Shown: in pieces, positions 14,407-23,514 of the stretch | Numbering within the stretch: position 1 is the first letter of the stretch | How the letters are laid out: every line of letters begins with the position of its first letter | Origin: Flavisolibacter sp. | GTDB taxonomy: Bacteria > Bacteroidota > Bacteroidia > Chitinophagales > Chitinophagaceae | Assembly (NCBI GenBank): GCA_017745135.1 | Contig: JAGIAB010000006.1 | Span: 1-26,856 of the forward strand | Reading direction: 5' to 3' | Length of the DNA stretch: 26,856 nt | The notes under the pieces: model-generated | What the model was told of the DNA's origin: nothing | Databases searched by the model: none | What the model saw: only the letters and a program-made list of their open reading frames with translations | Program-made: the position numbers and the translations under genes

Positions 14407-16758
14407 ATGCAGATAAACAAAAAAAACCCCGAAACAAAAGAAACCAATCTGGTTTCTTCCCTCATGTTCCGTTTTTTGCCGTATTGGCCCTTGTTTATTT
14501 TGCTGATGCTTCTTTGTCTTTCAGGGGCCTGGCTCTACCTAAGGTATGCCACACCAATGTATGAAGCAGATGCCACTGTACTTATTAAAGATGAAAAAAA
14601 GGGGGCTGATGAATCTGACATGATGGAGGCACTAAACATTCCTTTTGGAAAAAAAATTGTAGAAAATGAAACCGAAGTACTCCGTTCAAGAAAGCTTATC
14701 AACGAAGTAGTTAACAAACTTCATTTATATGCGCAGGTTTTCGAGGAAAAAAATCCGAAGGCCGTTCCTGCCTACACAACTTCACCTGTTATCATCCATG
14801 CGATTAACCCCGAAGCATTGGTTGAAGCAGATAAAGTTTATTTTTCTCTAAAAAAAAGCGATAGCATTATTATAAACAATAAAGCTTATCCACTCAACAG
14901 GTGGGTAACCACTCCATACGGGGAATTAAAATTTGAACCCAATTCCGCATTAACTAACAAAGAAACAAGGCTGCTTTTTTTCCAGCTATACAATCCGCAG
15001 CAAGTAACTTCATCTATTCTTGCAAATTTAAAAGTAGAATCTGCCGGAAAACTTTCTACAGTGGTTAACTTAAGCCTTAGAGACCAAGTACCCGCACGGG
15101 CCGAAGATGTACTGAATGAACTGATCGCCGCCTATAACCAATCATCAATCGACGATAAAAACATACTGGCCATCAACACTCTTTCTTTCATTGACAACCG
15201 GTTGAAGACAATAGAAAAGGAGTTGGACTCCATTGAAGGCCACATTCAAAAATACAGGTCTGATAAAGGAGTGGTAGACCTTGGCGAACAAGGAAAACAT
15301 TTTTTGGAAAGTGTCGGAGATAATGACCGTAAACTGAGCGAAGTAAACATACAGTTGGCAGTGTTGGACCAGGTAGAACACTATCTGAATTCAAATTCAC
15401 AGGAAAATGGGCCTGCCATTATACCTTCCTCTCTTGGTTTAACCGACCCCACTCTTAACCAATTGATGGAAAAGTTATACCAGGCAGAAATAGAATATCA
15501 AAAATTACGAACTACCACCGGAGGAAAAAATCCACTGATAGAGCCAGTATTAAACGAAATCGGAGAGTTACGTCCACGTATACTCGAAAACGTTCGCAGT
15601 CAAAGGGCGAATTTGCTGGTTAGTAAAAATAATCTTGCATCAACCAACAGCAGTTACAACTCTGTATTGAATTCACTACCGCAAAGAGAAAGAGAGCTAA
15701 CTGAAATCAGTCGGCAACATACAGTAAAAAGCAGCGTATATAGCTTCTTGCTTGAAAAACGGGAGCAAACTGCCATGAGCATATCATCTACCACCGCTGA
15801 TTTAAAGGTTGTAGACGGAGCCGTATCTTCCACTGACCCGGTTAGTCCCAAAAAACCCTTCGCCTATATGATCGCCATCTTTGCTGCGCTTGGACTGAGT
15901 ATCGGAGGTGTTTCGGCCAGAGAGTTGCTAAGCAATAAAGTATTGTTCAGATCCGATATTGAATCGATTACCAAGGTTCCAGTAGCGGCAGAAATTGTCA
16001 ACACAAAAAAGAAAGACTCGTTAATTAACACAAGTTCAAAAGTTTCTTTTGCTGCAGAACAGTTCCGGCAATTACGCACAGCAATTGGTCTCAATCATAT
16101 TCCCTTGCAGAACAGCAAGAAAATATTGGTAACGTCCAGCATCGCCGGAGAGGGCAAAAGTTACATTTGTTCAAACCTCGCTATAAGTCTTGCCCTGGCC
16201 TCAAAAAAAGTAGTGGCGGTGGATCTCGATATCCGCAGTCCAAAACTATCTTCCATGTTCAATGTATCCGGCAAACCTGGTCTTGCAGAATTTTTAGAAG
16301 GGAAAAAAGGACTCGATGATATCGTCTGTACGACGAATTACCCCAACTTATATGCCATTGGAGCCGGAAATGGAGCAGAAGATCTCAGAGATCTTCTTTT
16401 AAGCAGCAAGCTGAATGACTTGCTAAATCGTCTCATAACTCAATTTGATTACGTGATTATGGATACTGCTCCTATTGAGCCGGTAACAGATGCACACGTG
16501 CTATCAAAGTACTGCGACATAACATTGTTAATTGTTCGCCACAGTTACACGCCTAAATCAATTGTACAACTGTTTGATAATAAAAATATCCAACTGCTAA
16601 AAAATCCATATATAGTTTTTAATGCTGTTAGGCCCAGAGGAATTTTCAAAGGCAAGTATGGGTACGGTTATGGATATGGTTATCAGAGTGTGTACCACGA
16701 AAAAAAAGGCAAAAAAAGTAAAAAGAAAAAATTCCAAAGTCTGGTGGAGCAAAACTGA
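14407..16758 (+). CDS. Wzc-type polysaccharide co-polymerase and tyrosine autokinase
   Basis: This inner-membrane protein controls polymer length and couples synthesis to export by cycles of tyrosine phosphorylation. Its 783 residues show the canonical order. A first membrane helix (about 25-46) is followed by a periplasmic Wzz domain with coiled-coil stretches. A GNVR-like segment and proline motif SPKKP precede a second helix (485-503), then the cytoplasmic BY-kinase. Kinase motifs are Walker A SIAGEGKS (578-585), Walker A' VDLDIRSP (605-612) and Walker B VIMDTAP (683-689). The tail has a tyrosine cluster, YGYGYGYGYQSVY (751-763), six tyrosines in 13 residues, followed by a lysine-rich end. 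It lies 2 bp after the Wza-like gene, its usual partner. Confidence 0.95.
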   Translation: MQINKKNPETKETNLVSSLMFRFLPYWPLFILLMLLCLSGAWLYLRYATPMYEADATVLIKDEKKGADESDMMEALNIPFGKKIVENETEVLRSRKLINEVVNKLHLYAQVFEEKNPKAVPAYTTSPVIIHAINPEALVEADKVYFSLKKSDSIIINNKAYPLNRWVTTPYGELKFEPNSALTNKETRLLFFQLYNPQQVTSSILANLKVESAGKLSTVVNLSLRDQVPARAEDVLNELIAAYNQSSIDDKNILAINTLSFIDNRLKTIEKELDSIEGHIQKYRSDKGVVDLGEQGKHFLESVGDNDRKLSEVNIQLAVLDQVEHYLNSNSQENGPAIIPSSLGLTDPTLNQLMEKLYQAEIEYQKLRTTTGGKNPLIEPVLNEIGELRPRILENVRSQRANLLVSKNNLASTNSSYNSVLNSLPQRERELTEISRQHTVKSSVYSFLLEKREQTAMSISSTTADLKVVDGAVSSTDPVSPKKPFAYMIAIFAALGLSIGGVSARELLSNKVLFRSDIESITKVPVAAEIVNTKKKDSLINTSSKVSFAAEQFRQLRTAIGLNHIPLQNSKKILVTSSIAGEGKSYICSNLAISLALASKKVVAVDLDIRSPKLSSMFNVSGKPGLAEFLEGKKGLDDIVCTTNYPNLYAIGAGNGAEDLRDLLLSSKLNDLLNRLITQFDYVIMDTAPIEPVTDAHVLSKYCDITLLIVRHSYTPKSIVQLFDNKNIQLLKNPYIVFNAVRPRGIFKGKYGYGYGYGYQSVYHEKKGKKSKKKKFQSLVEQN

Positions 16759-16915
16759 CTCCATAGCAACCACTAAGCTGCTCTTAAGAATAAATACATC
16801 TGACCAGGTGACAGGACCACAACCCGTTCCTGAGCACAATCCAAAAAACTACGTTTAAAGATCATTCCCGCCGGTTACAACAACATACTTTAAGTAAAAC
16901 ATTTCGATGCTAAAA

Positions 16916-16939
16916 CAAATGCACTCCTCAGTGCATTTG
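16916..16939. terminator. Perfect 10-bp hairpin between wzc-like and epimerase genes
   Basis: CAAATGCACT-CCTC-AGTGCATTTG is a perfect 10-bp stem with a 4-base loop. It lies 157 bp after the wzc-like stop and 57 bp before the epimerase ATG. No T-tract follows on either strand, so an intrinsic terminator is uncertain. It may instead be a processing or antitermination-sensitive structure, or an operator. Confidence 0.4.
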
Positions 16940-16996
16940 CACCAACCGCTATTTGTACAGTAATCATTGTTTAAAACAAGAAAAGGAAATACAACA

Positions 16997-18097
16997 ATGA
17001 AATTATTAATTACCGGCGCTGCCGGATTCATCGGCTTTCATTTAAACAACTCATTGTTAAAGCTGGGGCATAAAATTGTCGGCATAGATAATCTCAATGA
17101 TTATTATGATGTGCAGCTAAAATATGACCGCCTGGTTGAAAGTGGTATTGATAGAACCAAAATCAAATGGAACGAAGAAGTACAAAGTGAGAAATATGAG
17201 CTTTACAGCTTCATACGAATGAATCTGGAAGACAAGGAAACGCTGTTATCTGTATGCGAAAAAAACAGGTTCGATGTCATTATTCATTTGGCCGCCCAGG
17301 CCGGAGTAAGATACTCTATCACAAATCCGGATGTGTATGTACAATCCAATGTTGTGGGATTTCTCAACATACTTGAAGCCTGTCGTTATAATAATGTTCG
17401 CCACCTGGTTTACGCCAGTTCATCAAGCGTATATGGTTTGAACGAGCAAATACCTTTTTCGGTAACACACAGTGTAGATCATCCCATTTCGCTATATGCT
17501 GCAACCAAAAAGTCCAACGAACTAATGGCCCACAGCTACAGCCACCTGTTTCATATACCTACAACCGGCCTTCGATTCTTTACCGTTTATGGTCCCTGGG
17601 GCCGGCCAGATATGGCCTGCTATCTTTTTGCCGATGCCATAATGAAGGGTCATCCCATTAACGTGTTTAACCACGGTAAAATGAAACGAGACTTTACTTA
17701 CATCGACGATATTGTAAAAGGGATCATCAAAGTAGTAAAAAGACCACCGCTACCAGACAGACGCTGGACCGGGAAGGCACCCGATCCCTCCAGGTCTTCA
17801 GCGCCTTTCCGTATTTACAACATAGGCAATAATCGTCCGGTACCACTCCTGGATTTTATCAGTGAATTGGAAAAAGATTTAGGACGGAAAGCCATTTTGA
17901 AATTGCACGATATGCAGGCAGGTGATGTATCAGCAACATGGGCGAATATTGATGACCTGGTAAATGAATTCAATTACAAACCCGGAACTTCTATTGAAAC
18001 CGGTTTAAAGAAATTTGTTGCATGGTATAAAAAATACCATGCTCAATTTAAACTAACCGGCAAGCCAGCCGAAAAAGAAAAGCTGCAGGTTGTATGA
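16997..18097 (+). CDS. UDP-glucuronate 4-epimerase-like NAD-dependent epimerase
   Basis: This extended short-chain dehydrogenase probably interconverts UDP-glucuronate and UDP-galacturonate, supplying an acidic sugar. The NAD-binding motif is TGAAGFIG (residues 6-13), and the catalytic YxxxK is YAATK (167-171) with a preceding SSSSVYG. Segments NLNDYYDVQLKYDRL, LAAQAGVRYSI, VDHPISLYAATKKSNELMA and LRFFTVYGPWGRPDMA are those of the CapI/LpsL/Gla group. That distinguishes it from generic GalE. I chose ATG 16997 (366 residues) instead of an upstream TTG at 16967, because the Rossmann motif then starts at residue 3-6 and an AAAAGGAAA stretch precedes it. It lies in the polysaccharide locus after wzc. 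Exact substrate is inferred. Confidence 0.88.
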   Translation: MKLLITGAAGFIGFHLNNSLLKLGHKIVGIDNLNDYYDVQLKYDRLVESGIDRTKIKWNEEVQSEKYELYSFIRMNLEDKETLLSVCEKNRFDVIIHLAAQAGVRYSITNPDVYVQSNVVGFLNILEACRYNNVRHLVYASSSSVYGLNEQIPFSVTHSVDHPISLYAATKKSNELMAHSYSHLFHIPTTGLRFFTVYGPWGRPDMACYLFADAIMKGHPINVFNHGKMKRDFTYIDDIVKGIIKVVKRPPLPDRRWTGKAPDPSRSSAPFRIYNIGNNRPVPLLDFISELEKDLGRKAILKLHDMQAGDVSATWANIDDLVNEFNYKPGTSIETGLKKFVAWYKKYHAQFKLTGKPAEKEKLQVV

Positions 18098-18167
18098 TTG
18101 TCGAAGCCTCTTTGAAAAAAGAAATCTCAATTACATCCATATTCATTGACTGCTGATAAATGAGCTC

Positions 18168-19715
18168 ATGGAAAAATTAAACTGGCCGGAAGTAGCAGAA
18201 GAAAGTTGTCAAAGCACCACAAAATTAGCGCTGATCCAAAACCTGCTTGACGAGTTTCATAAGAGGAAAATTCTTTACTGCCACTGGAAGAGCAATGAAC
18301 ATTTAGGTGCTTCTATGACAGGCGACACGGACCTGGATATTCTTTTTGATGCAAAACATAAAGAGGAATTAAAAACTCTCTTCGAAGACCTCCATTTTAA
18401 AAACTTCAAACCGATCCCGCAGAAACAATACAAGAACATAGAAGATTTTATAGGCCTTGATTTTCTTTCAGGTAAGATCGTTCATCTGCATGCACATTTT
18501 AAACTAACCTTAGGTGAAACTTATTTAAAAGGGTATCAATTAAACTATGAAAGAAAAATCCTGCATAGCCGTGTCTTTGACAACAAGTATGCTATTTATC
18601 GAACACATCCGGCTCTTGAACTTATTCTGTTGTTTTTTAGAGAATCGCTTAAGATCAGGCATAGAGATAAGCTAAGCATCTATTTCAATAAAAGAATTCA
18701 TTATAACGGCAGCATACTAAAAGAATTTCACTGGCTCAGGCAGGAATGTTCAGATCGTGAATTGAAAATAATTCTGCAGGAACTTGTTGAACATCACAAA
18801 GCAATATTTAAGTTCGTAACAGGTGATTTCAACCCCAAAGAGCTTCTTAAACTTTCTGCTTTATTAAAAAAGGAATTCGCTGGTCAAAGGCTTTATCCAC
18901 CCTTACAAGCACTGTTGCTAAGATGGTACAGAGAAATCTCAATAACAGCTCTTAAGAAATTATCCAGGCTATTGCACCGTCCTGTTATTTCACAAAGGAT
19001 CAATCCAAGAGGAGGATTAATAATTGCTGTTATTGGAGCAGATGGTTCAGGCAAGTCAACGATTGTTGCCAATCTTCAAAAAACATTTAGTAAGAAACTT
19101 GATGTGTACAGAACCTATCTTGGAAAAGGAAAAGCAGACAATTTTTCGTGGCCGAGAAAATTACTTGTTGACCTGAAGAAGACATTTGCTTCAACTAAGA
19201 ATAAAGAAAAAAAAAGTTCGCCAAAACTAAACGGCTCAACCACTGGTAAAGTAGAGAAAGCTTCATTTTATAAATGCGTAGAAGCGCTTATTGTAAGTTT
19301 TGAGAAACGTAAAAAACTAAAGCACATATCTGCGGCTAAAAGAAAAGGGATGTTGGTCCTTTGTGACAGATTTCCTCAGAACCAAATAAGCGGATATAAC
19401 GATGGACCCGTACTTCATCATTTGTCCAAAGAAAATAAAGCGGTGTTCAAAGCGATGTCAAAAATGGAAACACGCCTGTATGATTATGCAGAAAGAAATC
19501 AGCCTGACCTTGTGTTTAAATTAATTGCAGATGCGAGGATCATACAGGAACGTAAACCGAGTTTGGCATCAACAGAAATGCTTCAATCGAAAATTGAAGG
19601 AATAAAAAAGGTACAGTTTGCCGAAGGCTGCCGGGTAATTACCATTGACGCCGCACTCCCTTTGAACAATATTCTTTCCACTATAAAAAAAGAGATTTGG
19701 AATATGATACCTTGA
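18168..19715 (+). CDS. Two-domain protein: nucleotidyltransferase-like domain fused to thymidylate-kinase-like P-loop domain
   Basis: This 515-residue cytosolic protein has two recognisable parts. Near the N-terminus, HWKSNEHL and GDTDLDILFD (residues 52-61) resemble the metal-binding Dx[DE] region of the polymerase-beta-type nucleotidyltransferase fold. After about 200 residues, the C-terminal half carries Walker A GADGSGKST (290-298). It is followed by a thymidylate-kinase-like layout, including VLCDRFP (about 401-407), which resembles the DR[FY] motif of dTMP kinases, and an arginine-bearing region ending in IIQERKP. A true dTMP kinase role is unlikely in this place; a sugar or lipid-intermediate kinase or similar activity in polysaccharide assembly is more plausible. 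It is 70 bp after the epimerase and 242 bp before wzx. Domain calls are moderate and the function is unknown. Confidence 0.78.
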   Translation: MEKLNWPEVAEESCQSTTKLALIQNLLDEFHKRKILYCHWKSNEHLGASMTGDTDLDILFDAKHKEELKTLFEDLHFKNFKPIPQKQYKNIEDFIGLDFLSGKIVHLHAHFKLTLGETYLKGYQLNYERKILHSRVFDNKYAIYRTHPALELILLFFRESLKIRHRDKLSIYFNKRIHYNGSILKEFHWLRQECSDRELKIILQELVEHHKAIFKFVTGDFNPKELLKLSALLKKEFAGQRLYPPLQALLLRWYREISITALKKLSRLLHRPVISQRINPRGGLIIAVIGADGSGKSTIVANLQKTFSKKLDVYRTYLGKGKADNFSWPRKLLVDLKKTFASTKNKEKKSSPKLNGSTTGKVEKASFYKCVEALIVSFEKRKKLKHISAAKRKGMLVLCDRFPQNQISGYNDGPVLHHLSKENKAVFKAMSKMETRLYDYAERNQPDLVFKLIADARIIQERKPSLASTEMLQSKIEGIKKVQFAEGCRVITIDAALPLNNILSTIKKEIWNMIP

Positions 19716-19801
19716 AGCAGCTTGTCTTATTAAAAGCAATATTGAAGAGCAAGTGCCTGAACTAATGTTACTGCTGATTTTCAAGCTGATCTCAACCTGG
19801 A

Positions 19802-19957
19802 TCAAATTATCCCAAACCTATTTTTCGCACATAAATAGTGCACACCGATTGCCCCCACACAGGTTGCGTAAAATTTAAAAATAAGCAGGACTTCAATACT
19901 GGTAAACCCTGAAACGGACCTCATTAATGGCCATAATTCTAAGCTTATAATTTTTTT
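19802..19957 (-). pseudogene. Possible antisense remnant of a small membrane-protein gene
   Basis: On the minus strand, immediately beside the wzx start, a frame reads ISLELWPLMRSV and then IEVLLIFKFYATCVGAIGVHYL, ending with TGA at 19802-19804. ExxPLM followed by a hydrophobic helix starting FK resembles DUF5658-like small membrane proteins (E.NPLMR...FK). The frame continues into wzx without an obvious start, so if real it is a 3' remnant. It may equally be chance. Confidence 0.22.
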
Positions 19958-21538
19958 ATGACAAACGAACTGGCACTCACCGACCTTACAAAAGACACGA
20001 CTACTAAAGAACACAGAAAAGAAAAAGGAAATCTTAAACAGCGTGGCTATTTAAATGCATTGACCAGCATTATTGACTATCTGGCTATGCAGATTTCCGG
20101 AATGGTAGTAAGCCCCTTTATTGTTCATGGACTGGGCAACTCAATGTATGGAATCTGGCAAATGATCAGCCAAATGACGGGTTATACAAAAATGGCTGAC
20201 TCCCGTGCTACACAGGTACTTAAATGGACAGTGGCAAAGAAACAAGATACAGCCAGTGACGAGGAATTGAGAAGTGATGTAAGCAGTGCCTTGGCGGTAA
20301 CCTTTACTATTTTGCCCATTGTGTTATTAGCGGGTGGAACTATCAGTTGGTATGCGCCCTATATTACGAAAGCAGATCCTGCCTATTACAATTTGATAAG
20401 GATCGTGTGTTCCCTTTTAGTTCTTTCCATGGCGCTTGGACAAGTGTTTGAAATGTTTGAAGCCGTTTTACGGGGAATGAATCTTGGTTTCAAACGCATG
20501 GGATTCCGGGCAGGCATCGTTATTTGCGGCGGTGCTTTAAAAATACTAGCGATCACACAAGGATTTGGCCTTATCGGCTTAGCCATAGTTCAGATAATCG
20601 TTACCGTTATTACCGGGCTGACTTTTTACTTCATCGTAAAAAAAAATGTGGGATGGTTTGGATTTGGTAAAACTAATTTCAGGAGAGTGCTTTCCTTTGG
20701 TAAGCTAAGCGGCTGGTACATGGCCAATACGGCTACAGATACTTTACTAACACAGAGCGATAAAGTTTTATTGGGTTTTTTAACCACCCCGGTTCTTGTT
20801 TCGTATTATGCCTTAACCGGTTTTCTCACTTTAGCCATCCAGGGTCTTATATTCCGGGTTATCATTGGTATCATTCCTGGCATCGGAAAATTGTTTGGCT
20901 TAAAAGACTACCAAAAGATCAGCAGGGTGTGGGGAAATTTGAACGATTTTATTTTTCTTCTTTCCACTGCTTCCGGTGTAACCATCATTCTTTACAATCC
21001 TTCTTTTTTAAATGCATGGGTAGGTCACGGACACTTTGCAGGCATTTTAGCCAATACCTTAATTATTGTTATGGTTATGCAGGATACCTTCATTAAAACC
21101 GATGGATATATCATTACGGCCACACTTGATCTTAAGAAAAAGGTTTACCTCACCATTCGCTCCTTAATATTTTACATTGGCCTTGGCTTTCTGCTTGTGC
21201 ACAACTTCGGAATAACGGGTTTGTGTATCAGTTTGATCATCGGTAAATTTTTATTGTTCTACGGACAGCGAAAAGTTATCAAGAAAAAGATCAGGTATAA
21301 TCACACGATTTCCTCCTTCGAGAAGCTCAGGCCTTTAGTTGTTTCCTTGTCCATGCTTGGCATTGCATTCTACTTGTCTTCCCTTCTCAAAACATTTAGC
21401 TTTTTACAGATTTCGATTTTAGCGCCGGTAACTTTTGCCATTGCATTTTTTATTTACTACATGGCCGGATTAAGAAAGGAGAAGCGAGAGCAGCTATTGC
21501 AAATTGCATTGTCACTGAAATTTTTTAAAACGAATTAA
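19958..21538 (+). CDS. Wzx-type polysaccharide flippase
   Basis: This is a multi-pass inner-membrane protein of the MOP/MATE-like polysaccharide transporter superfamily, predicted to flip undecaprenyl-linked repeat units to the periplasm. The 526 residues contain about 12-14 hydrophobic segments. After a charged N-terminus of about 25 residues comes GYLNALTSIIDYLAMQISG and PFIVHGLGNSMYGIWQMI, the start of such flippases, where YG.W is typical. Further segments with LGFLTTPVLVSYYAL and VIIGIIPGIGKLFG fit the middle of the fold. Neighbouring glycosyltransferase and Wzy-like genes support the role. The ATG at 19958 follows a TATAATTTTTTT stretch. The substrate is not deducible. Confidence 0.88.
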   Translation: MTNELALTDLTKDTTTKEHRKEKGNLKQRGYLNALTSIIDYLAMQISGMVVSPFIVHGLGNSMYGIWQMISQMTGYTKMADSRATQVLKWTVAKKQDTASDEELRSDVSSALAVTFTILPIVLLAGGTISWYAPYITKADPAYYNLIRIVCSLLVLSMALGQVFEMFEAVLRGMNLGFKRMGFRAGIVICGGALKILAITQGFGLIGLAIVQIIVTVITGLTFYFIVKKNVGWFGFGKTNFRRVLSFGKLSGWYMANTATDTLLTQSDKVLLGFLTTPVLVSYYALTGFLTLAIQGLIFRVIIGIIPGIGKLFGLKDYQKISRVWGNLNDFIFLLSTASGVTIILYNPSFLNAWVGHGHFAGILANTLIIVMVMQDTFIKTDGYIITATLDLKKKVYLTIRSLIFYIGLGFLLVHNFGITGLCISLIIGKFLLFYGQRKVIKKKIRYNHTISSFEKLRPLVVSLSMLGIAFYLSSLLKTFSFLQISILAPVTFAIAFFIYYMAGLRKEKREQLLQIALSLKFFKTN

Positions 21539-21554
21539 TGTTAATGCCGGAGGA

Positions 21555-22676
21555 ATGAAAATTTTATTTGTTGTTCCGAGGTTTCATACCAACATGTATC
21601 AAATGGTCAAGACCCTGCAGGAGAACGGGCACCAGGTGACTTTTCATGCTTCATGTCTTGGGTTTACCGAAGATCACAGCCTGGTAAAACCAGTGACTTT
21701 CAAACAATGCAAAGCTTCTTTATTAACAGAGAAAATATGGGGTCGGCGCGGGGTGAACAGGCCAAACTACTTTCCGGGACCTATTCAATATTGGAGAGTA
21801 TTTAGAAAGATAAAGCCTGATATTATTATTATAAGAGACCCCTACCGGCCCTTTTCTCTCATTGCAGCAATTTGTTCATTGCTTACGAAAACTAAAATTG
21901 TTTTTTATACACAGGAAATCCTGTTTGGACCACAAAGGAAAAGAATCAGTTGGAAGCGGAACTTCATCATAAAATTCTTCAGAGCTGCATGGATGGTTCC
22001 TATACAAGGAGGCGAAGACGACAAACAGCATGCCTTAAAATACTCGTATTATGTTCCCTTACCAGTACCATCAAAACCCGGTATATCCATAAACAGGAAT
22101 AGTACAGCAGAGAAACCTAGAATTTTGATGATGGGGAAATATCACCAGGCAAGAAAGAACCACCTTTTGTTTGTAAAAGCAATAAGCATTCTTAAAAACA
22201 AGTATCAATTTAAAGTGACTATTGTAGGAGAATGTATCAATGAAGAACAAATTGCAAAGTTCAACCTTCTTCAGGAAACTATCGCTGACCTTGGACTTTC
22301 CGAAATTATTTTTTTAAAAAAAAACATTCCTTTTTCCAAGATGGAAGACCTATATACTTCGCACCATGTTTTTGTTTTACCAGCTATCAACGAGCAATAT
22401 GGAGTATCTGTTACAGAAGCGCTGGCCTATGGGCTGCCGACAATTTGTACAGATACCTGTGGCGCCCGGTTTAATATCAGCAATGGAGTCAATGGATTTG
22501 TGGTTGAGTCCAACTCCCTGGAAGAACTAACAACTGCTATGGAAACCCTTATTTCAAATTCAGATAAGCTGAATGAAATGCGTGAGCAGTCGCTGGCATA
22601 TTTTGAGAAAAATCTGTCTGGTAGTGCTTTTTATTCAAGATTTTTATACATGCTAAAAGACCGCTTTTACCACTAG
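21555..22676 (+). CDS. Glycosyltransferase, GT4-like
   Basis: This 373-residue enzyme has a GT-B fold of the group 1 (GT4) family, which retains configuration and uses nucleotide-sugar donors. The N-terminal lobe begins MKILFVVPRFHTNMY, and the C-terminal lobe carries PRILMMGKYHQARKN and the donor-binding E-x7-E motif in INEQYGVSVTEALAYGLPTICTD, with E at either end of the spacer. No membrane segments or signal are seen. It begins 16 bp after wzx and ends 15 bp before the methyltransferase-like gene, indicating one transcription unit. It would add one sugar to the lipid-linked repeat unit; which sugar cannot be told. Confidence 0.9.
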   Translation: MKILFVVPRFHTNMYQMVKTLQENGHQVTFHASCLGFTEDHSLVKPVTFKQCKASLLTEKIWGRRGVNRPNYFPGPIQYWRVFRKIKPDIIIIRDPYRPFSLIAAICSLLTKTKIVFYTQEILFGPQRKRISWKRNFIIKFFRAAWMVPIQGGEDDKQHALKYSYYVPLPVPSKPGISINRNSTAEKPRILMMGKYHQARKNHLLFVKAISILKNKYQFKVTIVGECINEEQIAKFNLLQETIADLGLSEIIFLKKNIPFSKMEDLYTSHHVFVLPAINEQYGVSVTEALAYGLPTICTDTCGARFNISNGVNGFVVESNSLEELTTAMETLISNSDKLNEMREQSLAYFEKNLSGSAFYSRFLYMLKDRFYH

Positions 22677-22691
22677 GCTTCGGATGTTATA

Positions 22692-23453
22692 ATGATGTCC
22701 ACTAACTGTTTATGTTTTAAACGTGCAAGATTGTTTCCAATCCTTCATAAACATAAACAACAAAACATGAATCCCTATTTTTTACAAAAAGCTTTCTTCA
22801 GGATATGTCTTATCAAAAAACCGGAAGTTAAATGGGGGTTGAAAAAAAAATTCCCGGGAGTCCTGTTCTTGCCTCATATGAGCTGGAAGGAATTTAAGTT
22901 TTTCAAAGAAGTGTGTTCAAATAAAAAAGTAATCCTGGAATATGGCTCAGGAGGTTCTACTATCTGGCTGCTCAAAAAGAACAAGAAAATTTATTCGGTA
23001 GAATCCAATCCTGATTTTTATGAGTATATGAATTCAATAAAGCTGGTAAAAAGATCCGTGGATAAATTACAGTACAGGTTTATTGATCTCGGACCTACTA
23101 ATGACTGGGGTAAACCGTTGACGACAACTCACAGTAATGATTGGCCCGCATATTATTCAGAAATCTGGAACGATATCGATGCCACATCCAATAAAGTAGA
23201 CATCGTTTTTATTGATGGCAGGTTCAGGGTTTCCTGCTGTCTGTACACGATTTTGAAAGTTCTGGAGTACCGGTGGCAAGACACTGTGTTTTTATTCCAT
23301 GATTTCTGGCGAAGAAAAAAATATCATGAAGTTCTTGAGTTTTTACAGGAAATAAAATCTGCCGAACAACTGGCTGCATTTAAAATCAAAGATCATATCA
23401 ATATTGAGAAGGTAAAAGAAAGGCTGAAAGAATATGCGCTGGATTTCGCCTAA
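22692..23453 (+). CDS. Rossmann-fold methyltransferase-like protein
   Basis: This 253-residue protein looks like a class I SAM-dependent methyltransferase or near relative. Motif I is LEYGSGGSTIWLL (about 82-94), the following acidic position is in IYSVESNPDFYEYM, and a later strand is VDIVFIDGRFRVSCC (about 168-182) with FLFHDFWRR after it. The FIDG... and HDF pattern resembles the class I group acting on small or sugar substrates. The N-terminal 25 residues are cysteine- and basic-rich and not obviously conserved, so ATG 22767 (MNPYFLQKAFFRICL) is a serious alternative start. It lies 15 bp after the GT4 gene and 61 bp before wzy. It may modify a sugar of the polymer. Confidence 0.72.
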   Translation: MMSTNCLCFKRARLFPILHKHKQQNMNPYFLQKAFFRICLIKKPEVKWGLKKKFPGVLFLPHMSWKEFKFFKEVCSNKKVILEYGSGGSTIWLLKKNKKIYSVESNPDFYEYMNSIKLVKRSVDKLQYRFIDLGPTNDWGKPLTTTHSNDWPAYYSEIWNDIDATSNKVDIVFIDGRFRVSCCLYTILKVLEYRWQDTVFLFHDFWRRKKYHEVLEFLQEIKSAEQLAAFKIKDHINIEKVKERLKEYALDFA

Positions 23454-23514
23454 AAAAACAAGTTGTTTTGTCTCTGAAAAATTCATGTATTCCGCAAACT
23501 GAATAATAAGCTAT

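Noticed and set aside
16622..16858. 78-residue plus-strand frame running past the wzc stop
   Set aside because: Most of it is an alternative frame of the wzc tail; the extra 100 bp show no family motif.
21549..21554. GGAGGA directly before the ATG of the GT4 gene
   Set aside because: It touches the start codon with no spacer, so it cannot act as a normal Shine-Dalgarno site, and Bacteroidota seldom rely on one.
23455..23469. AAAACA-AGT-TGTTTT hairpin after the methyltransferase-like gene
   Set aside because: The 6-bp stem is almost all A/T and no T-tract follows; too weak for a terminator.
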